Shown here: in pieces, positions 7,114-15,240 of the stretch
Numbering within the stretch: the first letter of the stretch is position 1
Layout of the letters: each line of letters starts with the position of its first letter
Origin: an uncultured Arcobacter sp.
GTDB lineage: Bacteria > Campylobacterota > Campylobacteria > Campylobacterales > Arcobacteraceae
Length of the DNA: 21,160 nucleotides
Assembly (NCBI GenBank): GCA_913062735.1
Contig: CAJXWI010000002.1
Location: 1-21,160, forward strand
Direction of reading: 5' to 3'
The notes under the pieces: generated by a model
What the model was told of the DNA's origin: nothing
Database searches by the model: none
Seen by the model: only the letters and a program-made list of their open reading frames with translations
Translations under genes and position numbers: made by a program

Positions 7114-7226
7114 TTTTTTGCCTTTTGGATTTATAGTCCTAATAATGGTTTACAGATATCTCTGTAATTTTATAACGTTACAAGTCGTGGTTAATTTAGA
7201 TGGAGAAATTTTGCCAGATTTATATT

Positions 7227-8321
7227 TTATTTTAAAGTGGAATATTTTGGATTTATTCGTAAAAGTTCCATGGGGTACTTTTGTAAGTAAGTCATATGGG
7301 ACTGTTCTAATGCTTCTTTAATCATTAAACTTAGTTGAAAATTACTAACGTTGTTTTTATAGTTAATCTCTTTGAGAAACTTCTTAAAAGTTCTTTTAAT
7401 TTCTTCTCTTTTATGAGTAGGGTAAAGATTTATATCAGTTGCACCAAATATTGGAATAAAGGATAAAGTAGATGATATGTAAATATAGTTGTTAAACTCT
7501 TCATCATTTGGACTATCGGTATTAAAAATATAGGATATTAATTCTGATATTAATTCTTTTGATTTTGTATCTTTTATTTTTAGATAATTTTTGAATTCAT
7601 AATGGAGTAAAATACCCAAACTTTTGATGACAGTTTTTGGTGTTGTTTGTTGGATGAGTTTGTCATTAAAGAAGTGTAATACTTTAGCTAAAGTGTCACT
7701 ACTTTCTTTATGGAAGAAAGATGATTTTGTGATATCGGCTATGGTAATCATATTTAGAAATAATCTTGTTAAATCTTTATTTTTTTTAAATAGACTATAA
7801 AAGTACCAATTTACTCTCAATTCTCCTTTTTCTGATAATGAAGAATTATTTACAACCATATTCTTATGACTTCTTATAGCTCCTTTTAGTCGCTTTTTAT
7901 CTGATTGAATATATGCAAAGTGTTTTTTTGGATAACGTTTGTTTTTAATAAAATCTAAACTATTGAATGTGTTGTGGATTAAATACAATATTTTATATAG
8001 CTCTTTGTAAATTATGTTTTCATTGATGGAAATAACTTTGTCATGTTTAACTATATGTTGAAAACAATGTTCGGGTATTTGTTTAACTGTATTGTAATTA
8101 AAGTTAGGGTGATTATCAATGTATACATCAATCGTATTTTTAATTATTTCTGCGGTGAAGTAAATATTTATTGGATATGTATAATTTTCGATGTACAAGT
8201 CATCATAATAATTTTTTTTTAAGGACTTTACTAACTCCGAATTATTTAATTTATATTTAATACTTGTTTGTTTCATAATGTACCTAGGTATATGTAATAA
8301 ATCAGTAACATATTTTAACAT
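7227..8321 (-). CDS. Hypothetical protein, 364 aa, first gene of the phage-like module
   Basis: I do not recognise this protein. It is basic, rich in Lys, Asn, Ile and Tyr, mostly helical, and has no signal peptide, clear membrane segment or nucleotide-binding motif. A basic stretch around residues 150-170 (SDKKRLKGAIRSHKN) could bind nucleic acid. The ATG at 8321 lacks a ribosome site; an in-frame ATG at 8276 (residue 16) has AGG six bases upstream and is a good alternative. It lies upstream of, and in the same direction as, the ssDNA-binding-protein candidate and the replication initiator, with about 110 bp between, so it may belong to the same mobile element. Confidence 0.6.
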   Translation of the reverse strand: MLKYVTDLLHIPRYIMKQTSIKYKLNNSELVKSLKKNYYDDLYIENYTYPINIYFTAEIIKNTIDVYIDNHPNFNYNTVKQIPEHCFQHIVKHDKVISINENIIYKELYKILYLIHNTFNSLDFIKNKRYPKKHFAYIQSDKKRLKGAIRSHKNMVVNNSSLSEKGELRVNWYFYSLFKKNKDLTRLFLNMITIADITKSSFFHKESSDTLAKVLHFFNDKLIQQTTPKTVIKSLGILLHYEFKNYLKIKDTKSKELISELISYIFNTDSPNDEEFNNYIYISSTLSFIPIFGATDINLYPTHKREEIKRTFKKFLKEINYKNNVSNFQLSLMIKEALEQSHMTYLQKYPMELLRINPKYSTLK

Positions 8322-8440
8322 AAATTTATTAATTTATAAAATGTTTCTAAAATGTCTTAACCGATATAAACATGGTAAATATTAGCTATTTCTACTATTG
8401 AAAATGGTGACGTAAACTGTGATGTTATTTAAATATGGTT

Positions 8441-8463
8441 ATAAAAAATATTTTATTTTTTAT
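8441..8463 (+). other. 10-bp AT hairpin preceding a terminator
   Basis: ATAAAAAATA-TTT-TATTTTTTAT is a perfect 10-bp inverted repeat with a 3-base loop. It ends 4 bases before the terminator hairpin, so an RNA across here would carry two consecutive stem-loops. Confidence 0.5.
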
Positions 8464-8467
8464 AGAG

Positions 8468-8493
8468 ACAATTGCGTTACAATTGTTTTTTTT
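8468..8493 (+). terminator. Rho-independent terminator upstream of the ABC-3C operon
   Basis: ACAATTG-CGTTA-CAATTGT forms a 7-bp stem followed by eight T on the plus strand. No plus-strand gene lies upstream within 6 kb, so it ends either read-through or a short untranslated transcript from 8322-8467, or it insulates the defence operon. Confidence 0.75.
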
Positions 8494-8539
8494 ATATTAA
8501 TATAAGTTTAAGTTTATAGAATAGTATTGAAATTAAATA

Positions 8540-8545
8540 TATAAT
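8540..8545 (+). promoter_or_regulatory. Probable -10 box (TATAAT) of the ABC-3C operon
   Basis: A consensus TATAAT lies 28 bases before the effector ATG at 8573, downstream of the terminator at 8468-8493. No clear -35 hexamer is seen. The leader would be about 20 bases long and lacks a good Shine-Dalgarno sequence. Confidence 0.45.
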
Positions 8546-8572
8546 TTAACTTTATACTCAATATATTTAGTA

Positions 8573-9736
8573 ATGAAGATATTAAAAAAGAACGATTTTA
8601 TAAGTGAGGGGAAATTGGATAAATTAGATGATGCATCAAAAAAATTATTAGGATTTAAATATCAAGAGATGGTAGCATTGATTAAATGTCTTGAATCAAA
8701 GGATAACAGAAGTATTTATCTTGAATGTTACGGTGATGTATCAGATAAAACTGTATCTATTGAAGTTAAACACTCCATAAATAAAAATAAAAAACTCATC
8801 AATACTCATATAGATTTTTGGAAAACGATATATAATTGCTTAATTAATTATGACTCTTATAAATTTTATAGCAAATTTATTTTACACACAACAGCAGACA
8901 TAAAAGAAGATTCTATTTTTGAAGGCTGGAATGATAAATCTTCTCAAGAAAAAGTTAAAAATATTCTTTCTGTTAACTCAACAAATACAATTTCAAAATA
9001 TATAAACTTTATAAATAACTTTGACAAAGTAAACCTTGAAAATATTTTGGAGAAATTTATTATTCATTCAAATCAAAAAAATGCGCAAGATTTTTATGTT
9101 GATATATTATGTCTACATCCTTCAATTACTAATGCTTTAAAAGAAGAGGACAGAAAATCATTTATTAACTCAATGTTAGGATATCTTTCATATGAACTTA
9201 TAACTGCCAAAGAATATAAATGGGAAATTAATATATCATCTTTTCATGAAAACTTTCAATCTTATTTAAAACAATATCAAATTGATGAATTAATATTTCC
9301 AAAATCAAATAAAAAAATTGACGAAACTAATAAAAGAAATTTTAGATTTGTACAAGAACTGGAAAGTATAGAATATGATGATTTAATAGGAATGGCATTT
9401 AAAAATTATATAAAGGCGGCTGATAGTCGAATAATTATGTTAACCAAAAGAAATAGTTTATCTGAGAGATTAGATGATTTTGATGAAGAGATAAAAGAAC
9501 AATTTGAATCAAATATTATTTCACATATAGATAAATTAAGGACTGAAACTGATTATAACATAAATGAAAAATCAAGAAGATTTGTTGACTGTACAGAAAA
9601 AAAAGTATCTTCTGAAAAAGAAATAGAAGGGGTGAGAGGTGTTAAACATTATTATCCAAAAGGTAGATTATATCATTGTATAGAAGAAGAGGAATCACTT
9701 AGTTGTAAATTAAAGGTACAAAATGAAATCAAATGA
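8573..9736 (+). CDS. ABC-three-component system effector, Cap4/DUF4297-like nuclease
   Basis: The 387-residue protein has an N-terminal domain (about 20-150) of the Cap4/DUF4297 endonuclease type: G27-F-K-Y-Q near the start of a helix, Y-L-E51-C-Y-G-D55 on a strand, and I-E64-V-K66-H, i.e. a PD-(D/E)xK-like E-x-K, followed by a helix containing F-W. Family knowledge: such nucleases degrade DNA once the sensor is triggered. The remaining ~230 residues would be the partner-binding C-terminal region of ABC-3C effectors; near the end there is a GRLYHCIEEE stretch. The gene overlaps the next by 14 bp and is the first of three co-transcribed genes whose other two products fit the middle component and ATPase of this system. 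Confidence 0.75.
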   Translation: MKILKKNDFISEGKLDKLDDASKKLLGFKYQEMVALIKCLESKDNRSIYLECYGDVSDKTVSIEVKHSINKNKKLINTHIDFWKTIYNCLINYDSYKFYSKFILHTTADIKEDSIFEGWNDKSSQEKVKNILSVNSTNTISKYINFINNFDKVNLENILEKFIIHSNQKNAQDFYVDILCLHPSITNALKEEDRKSFINSMLGYLSYELITAKEYKWEINISSFHENFQSYLKQYQIDELIFPKSNKKIDETNKRNFRFVQELESIEYDDLIGMAFKNYIKAADSRIIMLTKRNSLSERLDDFDEEIKEQFESNIISHIDKLRTETDYNINEKSRRFVDCTEKKVSSEKEIEGVRGVKHYYPKGRLYHCIEEEESLSCKLKVQNEIK

Positions 9737-10199
9737 GTTAGAAAAACTAATTTTTAATCCAAATTATACTTCCTTAATTCTTCATCATTTTCTCTCCGGA
9801 GTCAAAAGTATTAATGATAGTGGAATTAAAATAGAACTAATATATACAATTTTACCAATAATCTATAATCAAGAAATATCAATGAAACTATCAAATCTTA
9901 ATAAAACTTCTAAATTAAGTCCTTTATTAAATAATAAAGAATACGAATCATTTTTTTCTCAAATTAATGCAAAAATTAAAGAATATAAAACAATAACGAA
10001 TCATTCGATAATTATATTATCCACTAATAACACTGTTGATTTTGGTGAGTATATAAATATTGATGGTGTATTAAACTATAAAAATGAAATAGAAGAAGAA
10101 ATAAAAAATATATTTAAAGCTTCATATTTTTTAGGAGTTTTGTTTGCTAAAGAAAGTTATTTTACTCTTATAAAAAAATTAAGGATAGTTGAATTATGA
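9723..10199 (+). CDS. ABC-three-component system middle component
   Basis: This small 158-residue protein starts with an NPNYTSLILHHFLSG pattern (residues 12-26), typical of ABC-3C middle components, which begin with N-P and a hydrophobic helix and are built on a winged-helix fold. Family knowledge: the middle component bridges the effector and the SMC-like ATPase. It overlaps the effector gene by 14 bp and the ATPase gene by 4 bp (ATGA), so the three are translationally coupled. No catalytic motif is expected or seen. The assignment depends on both neighbours and on the N-terminal pattern. Confidence 0.7.
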   Translation: MKSNELEKLIFNPNYTSLILHHFLSGVKSINDSGIKIELIYTILPIIYNQEISMKLSNLNKTSKLSPLLNNKEYESFFSQINAKIKEYKTITNHSIIILSTNNTVDFGEYINIDGVLNYKNEIEEEIKNIFKASYFLGVLFAKESYFTLIKKLRIVEL

Positions 10200-12133
10200 A
10201 TACATGTATAAAACAAATCATTATTTTTAATGAAGATGGTGAAAAACGAAATATTTCTTTTAATGATGGACTCAATATTGTTACGGGAGACTCGAAAACG
10301 GGGAAAAGTGCATTAATAGAAATTGTTGATTATTGTTTGTTCTCATCACGTTCAAGTATTCCGAAAGGAGTAATTACAGAATTTGCCGAGTTATTTGTTG
10401 TAGTTTTTAGAATAAATGAAATAAATATTGTTGTTGGTAGATATTCTTCACTATCAACTTGTTCATCACAGGAAGCTTATTTAAATGTTGAAATTGATTA
10501 TGAACCTTTAAGAACTATGGAACTAAGTTATTTTGATAATATTATTTTGAAACCTATTAAGAATGATGTCCAAACAGAATTTGAAGAATATTTAGGTTTA
10601 TCTTTAAGTAAATTAGAAAATGAAAATGATAATTTTGGGAAATTGTCTATAAGAGACGCTGTTTCATTTATTTTTCAACATCAAAATCTTATTGCTAGTA
10701 AACATGCAGTATTTTATAGATTTGATGATATCTATAAACGAAAAAGAGTTATAGAAGGATTACCGGTACTTGTTGGACTTGCAGATGGAAAGTATTATAA
10801 ATTAATAAAAGAAAAATTAATATTAGATAGAAAAATAAAGGCAGAAGTAAAAGTAATATTAAACATGAAAGAAAAACAAGATGATAAAAGAGAATATATT
10901 AGTAACTCCATTCAATTATATTATTCATTAATAGGTGAGACATTAGAATCAAACTTAAGTTTCTCAAATTTAATGAAAATTGCTTCAAATTTACCTATTC
11001 CTCCAAATGCTTTAGTTGATAATGGAAAAAAATATATAGAATTAAATAAATATGAAAAAAACAGAGAAGTTAAATATTTGGAACTTGACGAAATAGAAAA
11101 AGGCTTAACAAATTTGGTCTCCAATGCTGATGATAGTCTGGGATATACAAAAAATTTAATAAATATTGAAAAAAGACAAAAGTTTAATAGTAATAATAAT
11201 GTCGATATTTGTTGTCCTATCTGTGATGAACCTGTGCGAGAATTGAACAAAGATATTAATATAATAAAGAATTCTAAGGTTAAATTAGTTTCAGAGTTAA
11301 TTAAAATTGGTTCTTACAATAAAGATAGTAGTGAAATTATTAATCGATTGAGTGAAAGAAAAAAAAGATTAGAAAAAGAGATAAAAAGTCTTACTTCAGG
11401 TATTGATAAACTAACATCAGAAAATCAAGAATATAATGAATCTATAAAAAAAAGAGAAACTCTACTTTATCAAAAAGGTTTATTTGAAGCTAACATAAAA
11501 AACTATTTGGAAAATAACAAAAAAATGGTTGATAATGAAGATTTGAAAAATATGCAAGTAAGATTGCGAAATGTAATTGAAGAAATAAACGAATATTCTG
11601 AATTAAAATCATTTAAAGAAGATTCCGAGTCTTACTTAAAAAGTCACATGGATAGAATTGCTAATAAATTAGATTTTGAAGAAGAATTAGAACCAATTGA
11701 TTTTGAATTTGATTTAGATAAGTTTAAATTTAATCATAAGCATAATAAGAAAGAAATAAGATTAGATGAAATGGGGAGCGGTGCGAATTGGCTTGCTTGT
11801 CATTTATCTATCATTCTAGCTTTTTTACATTTAAGTTGCAAATATGAAAAATCTTCTATTCCATCTTTTTTAATGATTGACCAGCCCAGTCAAGTTTATT
11901 TTCCTAGAACTGCAAAGTTTGGACAATCTACAAACGAAGAAGGAAATAGTTTTGATGATAATATAAAACAAGTACGAAAAATCTTTAAAGTCTTAAATGA
12001 AGAGATTGAATTAATTGAAAAAAACTCAGGTATCAAACCCCAAATAATTGTTTTAGAGCATGCTAATGATGAAGAATTTGAAAAATTTATAATTAAAGAT
12101 TGGAATAAAAATAAAGGTGAAGGCCTAATATAA
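10196..12133 (+). CDS. DUF3732-type ABC/SMC-like ATPase of an ABC-three-component system
   Basis: The 645-residue ATPase has a Walker A motif G31-D-S-K-T-G-K-S38, a long coiled-coil middle (about 195-500) interrupted by a zinc-hook-like C340-P-I-C343 turn, an ABC signature-like LDEMGSGANW (523-532), and a Walker B strand FLMID562-QPSQ. Q replaces the usual catalytic E after the Walker B aspartate, as is characteristic of DUF3732 proteins. A late H (LEHAND) may be the H-loop. Family knowledge: these Rad50/SMC-like proteins act as the sensing or gating ATPase of ABC-3C defence systems. Length is normal. It starts in an ATGA overlap with the middle component. Confidence 0.85.
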   Translation: MNTCIKQIIIFNEDGEKRNISFNDGLNIVTGDSKTGKSALIEIVDYCLFSSRSSIPKGVITEFAELFVVVFRINEINIVVGRYSSLSTCSSQEAYLNVEIDYEPLRTMELSYFDNIILKPIKNDVQTEFEEYLGLSLSKLENENDNFGKLSIRDAVSFIFQHQNLIASKHAVFYRFDDIYKRKRVIEGLPVLVGLADGKYYKLIKEKLILDRKIKAEVKVILNMKEKQDDKREYISNSIQLYYSLIGETLESNLSFSNLMKIASNLPIPPNALVDNGKKYIELNKYEKNREVKYLELDEIEKGLTNLVSNADDSLGYTKNLINIEKRQKFNSNNNVDICCPICDEPVRELNKDINIIKNSKVKLVSELIKIGSYNKDSSEIINRLSERKKRLEKEIKSLTSGIDKLTSENQEYNESIKKRETLLYQKGLFEANIKNYLENNKKMVDNEDLKNMQVRLRNVIEEINEYSELKSFKEDSESYLKSHMDRIANKLDFEEELEPIDFEFDLDKFKFNHKHNKKEIRLDEMGSGANWLACHLSIILAFLHLSCKYEKSSIPSFLMIDQPSQVYFPRTAKFGQSTNEEGNSFDDNIKQVRKIFKVLNEEIELIEKNSGIKPQIIVLEHANDEEFEKFIIKDWNKNKGEGLI

Positions 12134-12190
12134 AAGGCATTAAGCAAGAAAAGATATTTAAAATATAAATATTTTCAATTAAAGGAGTAT

Positions 12191-13933
12191 ATGGTGGCAG
12201 TTAAATGGCAAGTTGGAGTTTATCTTATTCATGATTTTAGTGTAACAACAAAAGAAGTCTACAAATTTCTACAAATAGAAGAAAAGACGTATCAAGAAAA
12301 ACAGAATAAATTATTACGAAAATTATTACATGTTGATGATTTAGTTTACAAGTTCAAACCTCAAAAATTAATATCAACAGCTTATAATGATTTTACCTTA
12401 TTTTTATATTATAGAAAACATCGTAAAAAAAAACCAGATTGGAAACAATTTTTGGCGAGAAATGTGAAAACTGAAAGTAGCATACATACTGATTCTACTA
12501 ATATGAATGAAAGTTTCGTTTTATTTTTTTTCCATAAGTCTTCAAATAAGCTTTACGCAGTTTGTGGTGGATATGGATCTGTTGCTATCAAGAATTTTAC
12601 AAATGAAGATTTTGGTATTGATATATTAATGCGTATACTTCAAACTAAAGGGAACAAAGTTTTACGACACGCCAAAGAGTTTGGGATTACTGGTGGATTA
12701 GTCGGTGTTGCAAAATATTTCAGAGAAAATTACAATTTTTATGAAAATACAAATTTTGGAAATATATATAGAGAAGTTTCAGCTGAGATAGATAAAGATA
12801 TTATTCGTTCTTTGTCTATAGATACTAATGATGTTAAACAGTGTATTGCCAAAAATAGCTTTAAAATAAATCAATCAATCACCTATGAAAACATGCTTTC
12901 TGTTGTTGATAAATTAAATGTGATATTAGAAAGAGAAGCAAATTTTAATATAAATGATATTAAAAAAATTGATTCAAGAAAAGAAAACACTTTAATTGAT
13001 AAACTTGAAGAAGTTGTTTTAAATCAACTATGGGAAGGAAGAAATAACTTCGAAATACTTAAGGAACAACTAGATTTTATAAATAAGAAGTTTGATAGGT
13101 TTTCATCCTCTGATTACTTTTTATGTAATGGAATTCGATATGAAGATAAAAAAACTATATTTGTAAGCGTTATGAATTCACTCAGTAATCCAAATAAGAA
13201 ACATTTTTTTAGAGAATTAAAAACTAAAACTCTTAGGGGGTATGATAGTGAAGGTGAAGAATTAATAAGTGATAAAGTGTTTAATCATTTAGTTTTAGAA
13301 ATTCAATACGAAAGTCAAAATTATTTTTTAATTAATGGAGAATATTATGAAATAAATAGTTCTTTTATTAATACGTTAAATGAAAGTTGCAAAGATTTTA
13401 TTTCTAATAATTATTACGATGGATTAGATAAAAACTGGAATAGTGGAAGAGAAAGCGTTTATAATTTACTATATAAAGGTGAAACCGACACATTGGTATT
13501 AGATACAATAACGCCTGATAATATTGAAGCTTGTGATATTTTGAAGTTTGATTCTCAAAAAGTTTACTTCTGTCATGTGAAAAAAGGTTTTGATGGATCA
13601 ATGCGTGATTTAACAAATCAAGTCTTTGTATCTGCCAGTAGAATTATAGAAGATTTGAAGTCTGATAAAACTTATTTAAAAAACTTATATGAAAAATTGC
13701 AAAATTCAGAAGAATATAGGGATCAGGTTGATTCTGAAGATGAATTTCTTTCAATATTCGAAAATAAAAAACTATGTTTTGTGTTAGCAGTTAAAGATAC
13801 CGCGACTAATGAAAGAAGTATAAGTTGCATTGAGAGTTTTAGTTCTAATATTGCAAAATTTTCTTTAAATGAGTTAGTAAATAAAATGAGAAATATTGGA
13901 ATAGAATTCCAAATTGCTCAAATAAATCAATAA
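12191..13933 (+). CDS. DUF6119 / TIGR04141-family sporadically distributed protein
   Basis: This 580-residue protein matches the TIGR04141/DUF6119 layout: PDWKQFL at 82-88, a strand pair FVLFFF...LYAVCGGYG (109-129), then the NEDFGIDI segment (139-145). In the C-terminal third come E446-A-C-D449-I-L followed by C-H462-V-K464-K and a later VSASRIIEDL helix. The E...D...H-x-K arrangement resembles a PD-(D/E)xK nuclease core; that reading is inference, because the family's activity is not established to my knowledge. A strong ribosome site (AAAGGAG) precedes the ATG. It begins 57 bp after the ABC-3C ATPase and ends 20 bp before an HNH gene, so it may be part of either block. Confidence 0.75.
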   Translation: MVAVKWQVGVYLIHDFSVTTKEVYKFLQIEEKTYQEKQNKLLRKLLHVDDLVYKFKPQKLISTAYNDFTLFLYYRKHRKKKPDWKQFLARNVKTESSIHTDSTNMNESFVLFFFHKSSNKLYAVCGGYGSVAIKNFTNEDFGIDILMRILQTKGNKVLRHAKEFGITGGLVGVAKYFRENYNFYENTNFGNIYREVSAEIDKDIIRSLSIDTNDVKQCIAKNSFKINQSITYENMLSVVDKLNVILEREANFNINDIKKIDSRKENTLIDKLEEVVLNQLWEGRNNFEILKEQLDFINKKFDRFSSSDYFLCNGIRYEDKKTIFVSVMNSLSNPNKKHFFRELKTKTLRGYDSEGEELISDKVFNHLVLEIQYESQNYFLINGEYYEINSSFINTLNESCKDFISNNYYDGLDKNWNSGRESVYNLLYKGETDTLVLDTITPDNIEACDILKFDSQKVYFCHVKKGFDGSMRDLTNQVFVSASRIIEDLKSDKTYLKNLYEKLQNSEEYRDQVDSEDEFLSIFENKKLCFVLAVKDTATNERSISCIESFSSNIAKFSLNELVNKMRNIGIEFQIAQINQ

Positions 13934-13953
13934 TTAATTAAGAAGGATTTATT

Positions 13954-15240
13954 GTGCCCGTATCAACAAAAACTAAGAATGTAATTTGGGGTCAGTTTGC
14001 TGGTAAATGTGCTATTTGTAAAGAAAATGTTATATACGAAAATGATGATAATGACATTTCTTTATTTGGTGAAGTTGCTCATATAATAGGTGAAAATGAT
14101 GGTTCAGCAAGATTTAATGCACGAATTTCAATTGAACATCGTAACAGTTCTGAAAATTTAATACTCTTGTGTTCAAATCATCATACCATTATTGATAAAA
14201 AAGAGAATTTAGTAGAGTACTCAGTTGAAAAGCTTCATCAAATAAAAGAAAACTATTTTTTTTGGATTGAAGCTAAATTAGCAAAGAAAATAAAATGGGA
14301 CATTGATTTATCTCATTTATTATATTTGAATATACCTAGGCTTAGTGAGGTAGCACTGAAACTTGGACATAAAATAAATTTATCAGAATATAATGAACGA
14401 CAAAACTTGCATAGCCATGGGTGGGACTTAAATGGTATTATGACAACTTTTGAGAATGTTTTCTCTCATCTAACTATGGATGCAATTAAGTTTTCAAATA
14501 TTAACTTTATTCATGAAGGATATATCGGAAGTTTGGTTTATTTTGACAAGCTAACCTTTCGAACTAAAAATATTAGCTTTATCGAAAGAAAAATTATAGA
14601 TAAAATTGAGTACCAATTCTGCGGTGATTTAAAATTAGACCCTCATATTTATAATATGCATGTTAATGGATGGAAATTAGTCTTAAATATTAATAGAAAT
14701 TGGATAACAACCGATACTGCGTTCTCTTACTTTAGGCCAGCTGGTGGAAGAAGTACATTTGGGGGATTTTTTAGGGTTACTAACATAGATTATGAAGAAA
14801 ATATTATGTATGGTTCCCCTTTTGCTATGGGTTTACCATCTAGTAATTTATCACGTACTTTAAAAAATGAATCGAGAAATGAAGAAATTAATAAAGGTAC
14901 TAAAAGTTTTGACGATATGATTAATATGAAAGAAGCACTACAGAGATCAGAATATTATAATTATGCAGACCTACAATGTGATTTTTGTAGTAAAAAAGCT
15001 ATTTCTGAAGAATATTTAATTGATGGCAAAACTACTCAGGGACCTTGGGCATGGATGTGTCCAAAATGTTTTAAAACTAATGGTACTCAGATAAAATGGG
15101 GGAGTGGTCAATTGTATCAAAAAATTAAAAATAATAAATGGTTACTTGTAGCTGGATATGATAATTCACCAGAGGGTGATATCTTTGAAAATATGACTCA
15201 ACATGAATTGGAATTATTATTTAAAGATTTACCTATATGA
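13954..15240 (+). CDS. HNH endonuclease-domain protein with C-terminal zinc ribbon
   Basis: Of 428 residues, the first ~110 form an HNH nuclease: C19-x2-C22, G-E-V-A-H43-I-I, N68-L-I-L-L-C73-x2-H76-H77 and D81. Residues ~115-330 are an unassigned, aromatic-rich beta domain (for example FRPAGGRSTFGGFFRV), possibly a ligand- or nucleic-acid-sensing module. The C-terminal ~90 residues hold a zinc ribbon with C342-x2-C345 and C369-x2-C372 around GPWAWMCPKC. The GTG start at 13954 has a good AAGAAGGA ribosome site. The stop overlaps the next ATG (ATGA), coupling it to the putAbiC gene. Likely a DNA-cutting effector of a multi-gene defence module; the middle domain makes it unlike a plain McrA-type HNH protein. 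Confidence 0.75.
   Translation: MPVSTKTKNVIWGQFAGKCAICKENVIYENDDNDISLFGEVAHIIGENDGSARFNARISIEHRNSSENLILLCSNHHTIIDKKENLVEYSVEKLHQIKENYFFWIEAKLAKKIKWDIDLSHLLYLNIPRLSEVALKLGHKINLSEYNERQNLHSHGWDLNGIMTTFENVFSHLTMDAIKFSNINFIHEGYIGSLVYFDKLTFRTKNISFIERKIIDKIEYQFCGDLKLDPHIYNMHVNGWKLVLNINRNWITTDTAFSYFRPAGGRSTFGGFFRVTNIDYEENIMYGSPFAMGLPSSNLSRTLKNESRNEEINKGTKSFDDMINMKEALQRSEYYNYADLQCDFCSKKAISEEYLIDGKTTQGPWAWMCPKCFKTNGTQIKWGSGQLYQKIKNNKWLLVAGYDNSPEGDIFENMTQHELELLFKDLPI

Noticed and set aside
7152..7165. ACAGATATCTCTGT symmetric element upstream of the ssDNA-binding-protein gene
   Set aside because: Only the outer 5 bp on each side pair around a 4-base loop. Such short elements are expected by chance in this DNA.
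7079..7321. 80-residue plus-strand frame between the ssDNA-binding-protein candidate and the 364-aa gene
   Set aside because: It covers the 3' end of one minus gene, a short gap and the 5' region of another gene's tail. Its sequence is not protein-like and no ribosome site is seen.
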